DNA from: Exilibacterium sp.
Lineage (GTDB): Bacteria > Pseudomonadota > Gammaproteobacteria > Pseudomonadales > Cellvibrionaceae
Assembly: GCA_028280195.1 (NCBI GenBank)
Contig: JANQMH010000029.1
Location: 35,724 to 99,723 of the forward strand
Direction of reading: 5' to 3'
DNA length: 64,000 bases
Positions 20,691 to 28,363 of the stretch are shown piece after piece (within the stretch, counting starts at the first letter, position 1; the number at the start of each line of letters is the position of its first letter). A program made the position numbers and the translations under genes. The notes below the pieces were generated by a model. The model ran no database searches, was not told the DNA's origin, and saw only the letters and a list, made by a program, of their open reading frames with translations.

Positions 20691-21032
20691 TTATGCGACG
20701 CTCTCGGCATCTTCGTCCTCAAGCGGCTGCAAATAACCCTCGCCTTCGAGGTTCTCTAGGTTTATATCCGCTATACAGCGAACCTTGACATAGTTGAGCG
20801 TAAGTTCACCTTCTATATGAACGCTACCAGTTGCAGCTTCGAAATCAGCCTTGCTGATATCAGAGCGCTCCTGATCCATTCTTACACCGAGATCCGTACC
20901 ACCCTTGGTTTCAGTAAACTTGACAAAGACATAACCGCGGTCGATCTGGTCTTTAAAATCCTGCAGACCCTTACTGTTACTGCCATTGATAACGCGCTGC
21001 GGTTTGGTGAGAAACTCCACTAGCTCATTCAT
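20691..21032 (-). CDS. Small acidic protein of unknown family (paralogue 1)
   Basis: A 113-residue acidic soluble protein without signal peptide or membrane helix. I chose the ATG at 21032 because it aligns with the start of the paralogue next door and has AGGAG 11 bases upstream; a GTG four codons earlier has no room for a ribosome binding site. The sequence keeps MNELVE, DQIDRGYVFVKFTE and NLENLEGEGYL, all shared with the neighbour. I do not recognise the family. It lies 56 nt after the paralogue and is likely co-transcribed with it. The pair sits between a repeat cluster and the Y1 transposase. Confidence 0.8.
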   Translation of the reverse strand: MNELVEFLTKPQRVINGSNSKGLQDFKDQIDRGYVFVKFTETKGGTDLGVRMDQERSDISKADFEAATGSVHIEGELTLNYVKVRCIADINLENLEGEGYLQPLEDEDAESVA

Positions 21033-21088
21033 TGTATTTTTCACTCCTGATTAATGTTAACTTCGCCAAATTAGTGCGGTAAAAACCT

Positions 21089-21520
21089 TTAGCTTGCCGA
21101 TGTTGAATCCTTTTCAGCTTGCTCAGCTGATTCTTTTTCAGCTTCTTCATCCATAGCCTTGAACTTGGCCCTTGCCGCCTCATATTCAGCAGCTTCGGGC
21201 ATCTCCTCCAAAGGCACCAAATAACCCTCACCTTCAAGGTTTTCCAGATTTACATCAGCCACCAGACGGCACTTCACATAGTTCAACCCAACTTCCCCCT
21301 CGAGGTGTACATTACCGGCGCCGTTTTCAAAATCGGCTTCTTCCCAATCGGAGGTTTCCGGGTCGGGGTGGATCGCGAGATCCAGGCTGCCATAGGGTTC
21401 GGTAAATTTGACAAATACATAGTCTTTATCAATTTGTTCCTTAAAAGCCTCCAGGCCCCTAAAATTGCCACCCCCGACAATATGCTGCTTTTTGGTCAGT
21501 TGCTCTACAAGCTCGTTCAT
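21089..21520 (-). CDS. Small acidic protein of unknown family (paralogue 2, longer tail)
   Basis: A 143-residue acidic protein. Residues 1-105 are clearly homologous to the next gene (MNELVEQLT, KEQIDKDYVFVKFTE, GEVGLNYVKCRL, NLENLEGEGYL), so the two come from a tandem duplication. This copy has an extra C-terminal tail of about 35 residues rich in Glu, Ala and Lys, probably a charged helix. AGAGG lies 7 bases before the ATG. No motif of a known enzyme family is visible. The role is unknown; being cytosolic and acidic, it could be a binding or adaptor protein, but that is only a guess. Confidence 0.8.
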   Translation of the reverse strand: MNELVEQLTKKQHIVGGGNFRGLEAFKEQIDKDYVFVKFTEPYGSLDLAIHPDPETSDWEEADFENGAGNVHLEGEVGLNYVKCRLVADVNLENLEGEGYLVPLEEMPEAAEYEAARAKFKAMDEEAEKESAEQAEKDSTSAS

Positions 21521-21634
21521 GAGAAAACCTCTCGGTAACCAGTCAACTAGAACGTATTATCTGGTAATAACGCGACGACATTTCAAGCTGTAGCACTCTA
21601 TATGGCAAATATTTTCAGCATATCCCTGCAAAAA

Positions 21635-21642
21635 AGACACCC
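21635..21642 (-). repeat. GGGTGTCT element on the 5' side of the transposase
   Basis: AGACACCCATCTTA lies about 70 bp before the transposase start, in reverse orientation relative to the copy after the gene. The ACACCCATCTTA part matches the copy at 7239 (ACACCCATCTTAATT). Confidence 0.6.
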
Positions 21643-21711
21643 ATCTTAGCAATTGACAACTGACAAATAGCACTGTATATATAAACAGATTCACGATTAA
21701 GGAGAATCAAG

Positions 21712-22695
21712 GTGACAAAGCCAAGGAAGCAGCTTATCTCTCTGGAAACTACTCCCTACTACCACTGTACATCCCGCTGTGTCAGGCGTGCATTTCTCTG
21801 TGGTAGAGATGCACTGACAGGTAAATCCTTTGAGCACAGGCGCCAATGGATAGAGGATCGACTACTCAGCCTCGGCCAAATCTTTGCAATCGATATCTGC
21901 GCCTATGCAGTGATGTCCAATCACTACCACCTCGTATTGCATATTAATGCAGCTGCCGCCGGCCGGTGGAGTGATCGTGAGGTCTGTAAACGCTGGCACC
22001 AGCTCTATAACGGAACTCCATTGACGCAGAAATATCTTCGCAGCGATACACTTTCCGAGACCGAGCTAGATGCTGTTAAGCAGCAGCTGACACTTTGGCG
22101 AGTTCGCCTGAGGGATATCAGCTGGTTTATGCGCAATCTGAATGAAGTGATAGCGCGGCAAGCGAATAAGGAAGATGAGTGTAGCGGGCGATTCTGGGAA
22201 GCTCGCTTTACCTCTCAAGCTCTGTTGGATGAAAAGGCTCTTCTCGCATGTATGGCTTATGTTGATTTAAATCCGGTCCGGGCAAAAATGGCCAAAACGC
22301 CGGAGACCTCTGAGCATACATCTATTAAACGGCGACTCGATGCTGTGAAGGATAGTCAAAGATCGCAGCAACCTGCCGTATTGTTTCCATTTACGGGCGT
22401 CTTCGGTGAATCTACACCCAAGGGGTTACCGTATCGACTGATAGACTATTTAAACCTTGTTGATTGGACGGGGCGAAGTATTCGCCAGGATAAACATGGC
22501 CATATCGTCGGCAGCATACCACCTATACTTGACAGGCTTGATATCGAGACCAAAAACTGGCTTTATTTGGCGACAAAATTCGAAAGTCGTTTTAAAAATC
22601 TGGTTGGCGGTGTCTACGCCCTTAAAAAAGCAAGTCAGCGCATCGGGTACCGACGCATTCCCGGAATGGGTGCCTGCTTATCACTATTGCGGTAG
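21712..22695 (+). CDS. Y1 (IS200-like) transposase, RAYT-related
   Basis: A 327-residue HUH single-strand transposase of the Y1 family, related to the REP-associated tyrosine transposases (RAYTs). The His-x-His metal motif is in MSNHYHLVLHI (H71 and H73), preceded by the CAYAVMSNHYH context typical of the family; YYHCTSRCVRR near the N terminus is a family signature. It is much longer than IS200 TnpA, as RAYTs and their relatives are. The GTG start at 21712 has AAGGAG 7 bases upstream. No classical terminal repeats flank it, but inverted copies of the GGGTGTCC core lie about 70 bp before and about 240 bp after the gene. RAYTs are generally single-copy and thought to move the short repeats, not themselves. 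The catalytic Tyr was not located. Confidence 0.88.
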   Translation: MTKPRKQLISLETTPYYHCTSRCVRRAFLCGRDALTGKSFEHRRQWIEDRLLSLGQIFAIDICAYAVMSNHYHLVLHINAAAAGRWSDREVCKRWHQLYNGTPLTQKYLRSDTLSETELDAVKQQLTLWRVRLRDISWFMRNLNEVIARQANKEDECSGRFWEARFTSQALLDEKALLACMAYVDLNPVRAKMAKTPETSEHTSIKRRLDAVKDSQRSQQPAVLFPFTGVFGESTPKGLPYRLIDYLNLVDWTGRSIRQDKHGHIVGSIPPILDRLDIETKNWLYLATKFESRFKNLVGGVYALKKASQRIGYRRIPGMGACLSLLR

Positions 22696-23060
22696 TAAAA
22701 AAATATCTGGCAGACTTATCTTCTACTGACCAGTACATTGCTCGGTCACACCTTCAATAAGGTCGTACTAACCTCAACGAGTTCAAGTTGACCTGCAAAG
22801 CTCACTTGTTAAAACCCTATGTGTTGTAGTTACCAAACAGCCCTACTATTCTAGCTCGCTGAGCTGACTGTAGTGAATATTCAGTTAAAGTGTTTGCCCC
22901 CGATTTACGGCAGGTATCCAGCTAAGTCACTTGCGATGGGTGTCCAGTTAATTAACCATTTGGCGCGTATTGCAACGCTCAACCGCAACCTATAAACTCA
23001 CCAAATCTGAAAACAAAACAGTCATACACCTCTCTTCCTCATACCAACCGGGATGCTGTA
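22696..23060. other. Gap after the transposase with one repeat element
   Basis: No gene is seen in these 365 bp. The only recognisable item is a forward GATGGGTGTCC element with the core at 22938-22945, followed by AGTTAATTAA. This is the 3' partner of the reverse copy at 21635. No clear terminator was found. Confidence 0.6.
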
Positions 23061-23549
23061 ATGAAAATAACAATGATTCCCCTCGCGCTGGCCCTGGCCC
23101 TGGCACTGCCTTTGACCACGACGGCGGCAGAAACCAAACGCGATGCCCAACCGGCAGCGGCTGCACTTAACGCCAGTCTGGCTAGTGCCGACCTGGCCAT
23201 TGCTCTGGTCAACGCCCAGAGCGCGCTGAACGAGGTCCATGCACAAGCCGCAGTCAATGCCCTGACCGCCTCCATCGCCAGCGCCGATGTGAGTATCGCC
23301 GTGGCCGAGGCCGGCAGTGCCCTGAAGCTCGCCAGCAACGATACCATGTTGGCAGAGTTGGAGGATTTGCTCGAGACCGGCCGGTCGAGGCAGGCGGATA
23401 AGCTGCTTGCCGCTGTTGTCAGCGAGCGCCCGGCGCTGGCGGCGGTAGTGCAGGATATGGCGCTGGCGGCGGGCTATGATGGGGAAAGGGTGACTGCGGC
23501 GGTGGTTCGCGGCCTGGCGCAGGCACGGGCTGCAGCGGCTGGGGAATAA
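23061..23549 (+). CDS. Ala-rich exported protein of unknown function
   Basis: A 162-residue protein with a clear N-terminal signal peptide (MKITMIPLALALALALPL, cleavage probably after TTTAA). The mature part is very rich in Ala, Ser, Leu and Val and should be almost all helix. It contains an internal duplication: LNASLASADLAIALVNAQSA around residues 35-55 is echoed by LTASIASADVSIAVAEAGSA around residues 73-92. No family is recognised. It stands alone on the + strand, about 180 nt upstream of uvrA. A periplasmic location is inferred from the signal peptide. Confidence 0.75.
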   Translation: MKITMIPLALALALALPLTTTAAETKRDAQPAAAALNASLASADLAIALVNAQSALNEVHAQAAVNALTASIASADVSIAVAEAGSALKLASNDTMLAELEDLLETGRSRQADKLLAAVVSERPALAAVVQDMALAAGYDGERVTAAVVRGLAQARAAAAGE

Positions 23550-23653
23550 GAGGGGAAAAGGAAAAAGATAGTGCGGTGTGGGGAGACTGTGGGCAATGTG
23601 CCGGTTTTTTGGCGCGTGGTCTCTCTTTGGAGTTTATTCGTCTAGATTAGATC

Positions 23654-23683
23654 TTACCTTCTTACCCACAAACGCCGTATACT
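23654..23683 (+). promoter_or_regulatory. Putative promoter for uvrA
   Basis: TTACCT (23654-23659) and TATACT (23678-23683) with an 18-bp spacer lie 47 bp upstream of the uvrA GTG. I see no CTG-N10-CAG LexA box here, so SOS control of this uvrA is not supported by the sequence. Confidence 0.4.
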
Positions 23684-23730
23684 TTGCGGCTTGTCGACTT
23701 TTCCCTTTTTCCTTTTCCCTAGGCAGTAAC

Positions 23731-26610
23731 GTGGACACGATTTTCGTACGGGGTGCCCGCACCCACAACCTGAAAAACATCGACCTCGATATCCCCCGCG
23801 ACAAACTGATTGTCATTACCGGCCTCTCCGGCTCGGGCAAGTCCTCGCTGGCCTTCGATACCCTGTATGCCGAGGGCCAGCGCCGCTATGTGGAATCGCT
23901 GTCCACCTATGCCCGCCAGTTTCTGTCGATGATGGAAAAACCCGATGTGGACCATGTGGAGGGCCTGAGCCCGGCCATTTCCATCGAGCAGAAGTCCACC
24001 TCGCACAATCCCCGCTCCACGGTCGGCACGATTACCGAAATCTATGACTATCTGCGCCTGCTGTATGCGCGGGTGGGCGAACCGCGCTGCCCGGTGCACG
24101 GCGAGCCGCTGGCGGCGCAAACGGTCAGCGAGATGGTGGACCAGGTGCTGGCACTGCCGCAGGGCACCAAACTAATGTTGCTGGCGCCGATTGTACGCGA
24201 CCGTAAAGGTGAGCATTTACATACCTTCGAGCAGCTGCGCCGCGACGGTTTCATACGCGCCCGCATCGATGGCATTGTGGTGGATCTGGACGATGCCCCC
24301 AAACTGGACAAGAAGAAAAAGCACACCGTCGAGGTGGTAGTAGACCGCTTCAAGGTACGCGGCGATCTGCAGTTGCGGCTGGCGGAGTCCTTCGAAACCG
24401 CGCTGCACCTGACCGACGGTATCGCCTCAATCAGCTTTATGGAGGGCAAGGAAGCAGACCGCCTGTTCTCGGCCAAGCACGCCTGCCCCCTGTGTGACTA
24501 CTCACTGACCGAGCTGGAGCCGCGGCTGTTCTCCTTCAACAACCCGGCCGGCGCCTGCCCGACCTGCGACGGCCTGGGCGTAAAACAGTATTTCGACGAG
24601 GAAAAGGTAGTACAGTTTGCCGATGCCTCGCTCTCCGAGGGCGCCATTCGCGGCTGGGACCGGCGCAATGTCTACTACTTCCATATGCTGACCTCGCTGG
24701 CGGATCACTACGGCTTCGATGTCGATACCCCCTGGAAGAAACTGCGCAAAAAGCACCGCCAGGCGGTGCTTTACGGCTCGGGTACAGAGGAGATCGATTT
24801 CAGCTATGTCAACGACCGCGGCGATCTCTACCAGCGCACCCATACCTTCGAGGGCGTGGTGCCGAACATGGAGCGACGCTACCGCGATACCGAGTCGCAA
24901 ATGGTGCGCGAGGAATTGTCGAAGTTCTTGTCCTCCCAGCCCTGCCCCGACTGCGGGGGCACGCGCCTGCGCAGCGATGCCCGCAATGTGTTTGTCGACA
25001 ACAAAACCCTGCCGGAAATCACCAATATGCCGGTGGGCGAGGCCCATGCCTATTTTCTGCAACTGGGCTTCGAGGGCGCCCGGGCGGAAATCGCTGAAAA
25101 GATTCTCAAAGAGCTGCGCGACCGCTTCCGCTTTCTGGTGGATGTGGGGCTGAATTATCTGACCCTGAACCGCAGCGCCGAAACGCTGTCCGGCGGCGAG
25201 GCGCAACGTATTCGCCTGGCCAGCCAGATCGGCGCCGGCCTGGTGGGTGTGATGTATATTCTCGACGAACCCTCCATCGGCCTGCACCAGCGCGACAATG
25301 ACCGCCTGCTGAAAACCCTGACCCATCTGCGCGATCTGGGCAATACGGTCATCGTGGTGGAGCACGATGAGGACGCTATCCGCAGCGCCGATCATATTAT
25401 CGATATCGGCCCCGGCGCGGGAGTGCACGGCGGCGAGGTGGTGGCCCAGGGCCCGCTGCGGCAGATCGTCAAGGCCCCCGACTCGCTGACCGGGAAGTAT
25501 CTCAGCGGAAAAGCCGGTATTGCCGTGCCGGCAAAACGGCTCGCCTTCGACAGCGAACAGGTCATGCTGCTGGAAGGCGCCAGCGGTAATAATCTGCAGT
25601 CGGTCGACCTGGAAATCCCGGTGGGGCTGATGACCTGCGTCACCGGTGTATCGGGCTCCGGCAAATCGACCCTGATCAACGCCACTCTCTACCCGCTTGC
25701 CGCCACCGAACTCAACGGCGCCAGCACCCTGAAGCCGGCACCCTATCAGGCCATTTACGGTATGGACCATTTCGATAAGTGTGTCGATATCGACCAGAGC
25801 CCGATCGGCCGCACACCGCGCTCCAATCCGGCCACCTATACCGGTATTTTCACTCCCATTCGCGAGCTGTTTGCCGGCACCCAGGAGGCGCGCTCGCGCG
25901 GCTACAAACCGGGCCGCTTCAGCTTCAATGTCAAGGGCGGCCGCTGCGAGGCCTGTCAGGGCGACGGCGTGGTAAAAGTGGAGATGCACTTCCTGCCGGA
26001 TGTCTATGTGCCCTGCGATGTGTGCAAGGGCCGGCGCTATAACCGCGAGACGCTGGAAATCAAATTCAAAGGCAAAAACATTCACCAGGTACTGGATATG
26101 ACCGTGGAGGACGCGCGCGAATTTTTTGATGCAATTCCCGCGGTGTCGAAGAAACTGCAGACACTGATGGATGTGGGGCTGTCCTATATTCGTCTCGGGC
26201 AGGCGGCCACCACACTGTCGGGCGGTGAGGCACAGCGGGTCAAACTGTCGCGGGAACTGTCGAAGCGCGACACCGGCAAGACGCTGTATATTCTCGATGA
26301 ACCCACCACCGGCCTGCACTTCCACGATATCCAGCAACTGCTGAATGTCCTGCACCGGCTGCGCGACCACGGCAATACCATTGTAGTGATCGAGCACAAT
26401 CTCGACGTGATCAAGACTGCCGACTGGGTTGTGGATCTGGGCCCTGAAGGCGGCAGCGGCGGCGGGCGGATTATCGCCACCGGTACACCGGAGGAGGTGG
26501 CCGCCAATCGCGACTCTCACACCGGGCAGTTTCTAAAGCCGTTGCTGGCACCACCGGCCAGACCCAGGCGCAGGCGGGCAACCAAGACGGCGCGGGCGGT
26601 TAATGCCTAG
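23731..26610 (+). CDS. uvrA: Excinuclease ABC subunit A
   Basis: UvrA recognises DNA damage with UvrB at the start of nucleotide excision repair. From the GTG at 23731 ([19 protein letters not shown]) it is 959 residues; an upstream extension in the same frame is not conserved. The first ABC module has [19 protein letters not shown] and [16 protein letters not shown]; the second has [15 protein letters not shown] and a second [15 protein letters not shown]. Zinc-finger Cys pairs are seen in CPLCDYS and CPTCDGLG, and again in CEACQGDG and CDVCKGRRY. It diverges from the MFS-ssb pair, though separated from it by about 5 kb of other genes. The C-terminal tail is Arg/Lys-rich. Confidence 0.98.
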   Translation: MDTIFVRGARTHNLKNIDLDIPRDKLIVITGLSGSGKSSLAFDTLYAEGQRRYVESLSTYARQFLSMMEKPDVDHVEGLSPAISIEQKSTSHNPRSTVGTITEIYDYLRLLYARVGEPRCPVHGEPLAAQTVSEMVDQVLALPQGTKLMLLAPIVRDRKGEHLHTFEQLRRDGFIRARIDGIVVDLDDAPKLDKKKKHTVEVVVDRFKVRGDLQLRLAESFETALHLTDGIASISFMEGKEADRLFSAKHACPLCDYSLTELEPRLFSFNNPAGACPTCDGLGVKQYFDEEKVVQFADASLSEGAIRGWDRRNVYYFHMLTSLADHYGFDVDTPWKKLRKKHRQAVLYGSGTEEIDFSYVNDRGDLYQRTHTFEGVVPNMERRYRDTESQMVREELSKFLSSQPCPDCGGTRLRSDARNVFVDNKTLPEITNMPVGEAHAYFLQLGFEGARAEIAEKILKELRDRFRFLVDVGLNYLTLNRSAETLSGGEAQRIRLASQIGAGLVGVMYILDEPSIGLHQRDNDRLLKTLTHLRDLGNTVIVVEHDEDAIRSADHIIDIGPGAGVHGGEVVAQGPLRQIVKAPDSLTGKYLSGKAGIAVPAKRLAFDSEQVMLLEGASGNNLQSVDLEIPVGLMTCVTGVSGSGKSTLINATLYPLAATELNGASTLKPAPYQAIYGMDHFDKCVDIDQSPIGRTPRSNPATYTGIFTPIRELFAGTQEARSRGYKPGRFSFNVKGGRCEACQGDGVVKVEMHFLPDVYVPCDVCKGRRYNRETLEIKFKGKNIHQVLDMTVEDAREFFDAIPAVSKKLQTLMDVGLSYIRLGQAATTLSGGEAQRVKLSRELSKRDTGKTLYILDEPTTGLHFHDIQQLLNVLHRLRDHGNTIVVIEHNLDVIKTADWVVDLGPEGGSGGGRIIATGTPEEVAANRDSHTGQFLKPLLAPPARPRRRRATKTARAVNA

Positions 26611-26665
26611 CGGCTGTCTCGTAACTCCCGGCCGTAGCGAGGCGAGTGATATACAGCGCTAGTCG

Positions 26666-28285
26666 TTACCGCGTTATGGTAAGGTGCTGATCGACAGCAA
26701 TATTGCTCAGCTCCGTCACCGTCCGGTCGGGCCACACCACACGCAGGCGGTCTATCACCGCCGCCTCGCCCAAACCAAAATGCACCCGCGCCGGATTTTG
26801 TGAGGTGTAGTTATTACCGCGGCGCATTTCCCGAAGCTGCGTCTTGCCGCCCGCTTCGAGAGTAATTTTTGCGCCGATGCCCTGTGTGTTGGGCGCCGTG
26901 CCACTGAGGCGGATATTGATATAGTGATGATCGAGGTTGCCATCGTTGCGATAAAAACGCAGCTGCTGGCCGTTGTTGGCAACCAGAATATCGATATCGC
27001 CATCGGCATCCATATCGGCACAGACCACCCCCCGGCCCTGATCTCTGTCGGTGATGCCGGCCTGCCCGCCGACTTCGGCAAAGGTGCCGTCGCCACGCGC
27101 GAGAAATAATTTTGAAGGGGTCAGCTCATACTGCGGCCAGGCACTCTGCACCCAGCCGTTGACATGAAAGATATCCAGGTGGCCGTCGTTGTTGAAATCG
27201 GCAAAGCAACTGCCCCAGCCCCAGTCGCCGCGCAATACCCCGGCGTCCAGGGTCACATCGGTAAAATTGCCGCTGCCGTCGTTATTGTAAAGGCGGTTGC
27301 CGGATGTGCGGTCGACGCTGAAAGCACCGGCGGGCGGCTCGAGATAAGAAATGGCGCTGACAAACCAGTCCAGGTCGCCGTCGTTGTCGTAATCGCCGAC
27401 CGCTGCGCCCATACCGTTTTCATCGCTGATCTCGGCAGTGGTGATATCGACAAACACGCCGCCACCGTCATTGCGCAGCACTTTGCTGGTGCCAAAATCC
27501 GATGCCAGCAGCAGGTCACTGTCGCCGTCGCCGTCGATATCGGCGAAGTTCGGCGTAAAGCTATCGTCCGTCATTTCGTCGCGGTAGATGGCCGACAGCC
27601 CGCTGGCATCACTGCGATCGGTAAACACAAAATGTGTCGTGGCAGACTGATTGCGCCACAAGTGGGCCGAGCTTTCCCCATCGCCCACCTGATTGCCCCA
27701 GTGGGTAGCGAACAGATCCAGCTGGCCGTCGCCGTCATAATCGCCAAAAGCCGCCGATACCACATTGGCGGTACCGAAACGCAAGCCGGAGGCAGCCGTC
27801 ATATCGCTAAAGGTGCCATCGCGATTGTTGCGATAAAGATGTACCGGATCGCCGTCGACGGCGCCGACAAACAAATCGGCAAAGCCGTCGCCATCGATAT
27901 CGGCAAAGGCGGGGCCGGCGCTTTTTGTAGCGCTAACGGCGACGCCGGCTGCGGCGCCGATATCGGCAAAGGTGGCATCACCCAGGTTCTGAAACAGCTT
28001 GTTGGCACCGGCACTGCCGCTGACAAAGTAGATATCCAGATCACCGTCGTTGTCGTAGTCACTGACGGCGATACCGCTGGAAAACATCATCGGCATCGTT
28101 GCGCCGGCGCCATCGAAACCGTGCCCGGCATCGAGTCCGGCCGCGGCGGTGCTATCGCTAAAACGAAAACCGATGGCGGCAGGCGTGCGGGTGATGACAT
28201 CGCCGGCACTGCCCGAGCCACCACCTCCCCCGCCCCCGCAGGCCATCAACAGACAGGCCGGAAACAGATAAGCGAAACCTTTCAT
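26666..28285 (-). CDS. CRTAC1-like FG-GAP/VCBS repeat lipoprotein with ASPIC/UnbV domain
   Basis: A 539-residue exported lipoprotein. From the ATG at 28285 the signal ends in LLMAC with the lipid Cys at position 16, followed by a Gly/Ser linker. The body is made of FG-GAP/VCBS repeats, each with a calcium-binding DxDxDGxxD-like loop (for example DYDNDGDLDIYF, DIDGDGFADLF, DYDGDGQLDLF, DIDGDGDSDLL), which fold as a beta-propeller. The C terminus is an ASPIC/UnbV domain (about the last 65 residues, with RVHFGLGEA). Such proteins are common near TonB receptors in marine bacteria, but their function is not established. The gene follows the receptor gene by 78 nt on the same strand. Confidence 0.9.
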   Translation of the reverse strand: MKGFAYLFPACLLMACGGGGGGGSGSAGDVITRTPAAIGFRFSDSTAAAGLDAGHGFDGAGATMPMMFSSGIAVSDYDNDGDLDIYFVSGSAGANKLFQNLGDATFADIGAAAGVAVSATKSAGPAFADIDGDGFADLFVGAVDGDPVHLYRNNRDGTFSDMTAASGLRFGTANVVSAAFGDYDGDGQLDLFATHWGNQVGDGESSAHLWRNQSATTHFVFTDRSDASGLSAIYRDEMTDDSFTPNFADIDGDGDSDLLLASDFGTSKVLRNDGGGVFVDITTAEISDENGMGAAVGDYDNDGDLDWFVSAISYLEPPAGAFSVDRTSGNRLYNNDGSGNFTDVTLDAGVLRGDWGWGSCFADFNNDGHLDIFHVNGWVQSAWPQYELTPSKLFLARGDGTFAEVGGQAGITDRDQGRGVVCADMDADGDIDILVANNGQQLRFYRNDGNLDHHYINIRLSGTAPNTQGIGAKITLEAGGKTQLREMRRGNNYTSQNPARVHFGLGEAAVIDRLRVVWPDRTVTELSNIAVDQHLTITR

Positions 28286-28363
28286 TATGCAATCATCTCC
28301 ACCGATATCCGGCGGGCGGCGCATTGCTGTGGCGCCGATACCCGCCGGCCTGACACCGGGAGC

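Noticed and set aside
7239..22945. GGGTGTCC as a DNA uptake signal
   Set aside because: Most copies are clustered in a few gaps instead of spread over genes, which fits REP-like repeats better; the few coding copies are reported separately.
23550..23730. LexA (SOS) box upstream of uvrA
   Set aside because: No CTG-N10-CAG match was found in the leader; also none upstream of ssb.
24502..26520. A 672-codon open frame antisense to uvrA
   Set aside because: It mirrors the codon structure of uvrA on the other strand in GC-rich DNA and has no recognisable domain or ribosome binding site.
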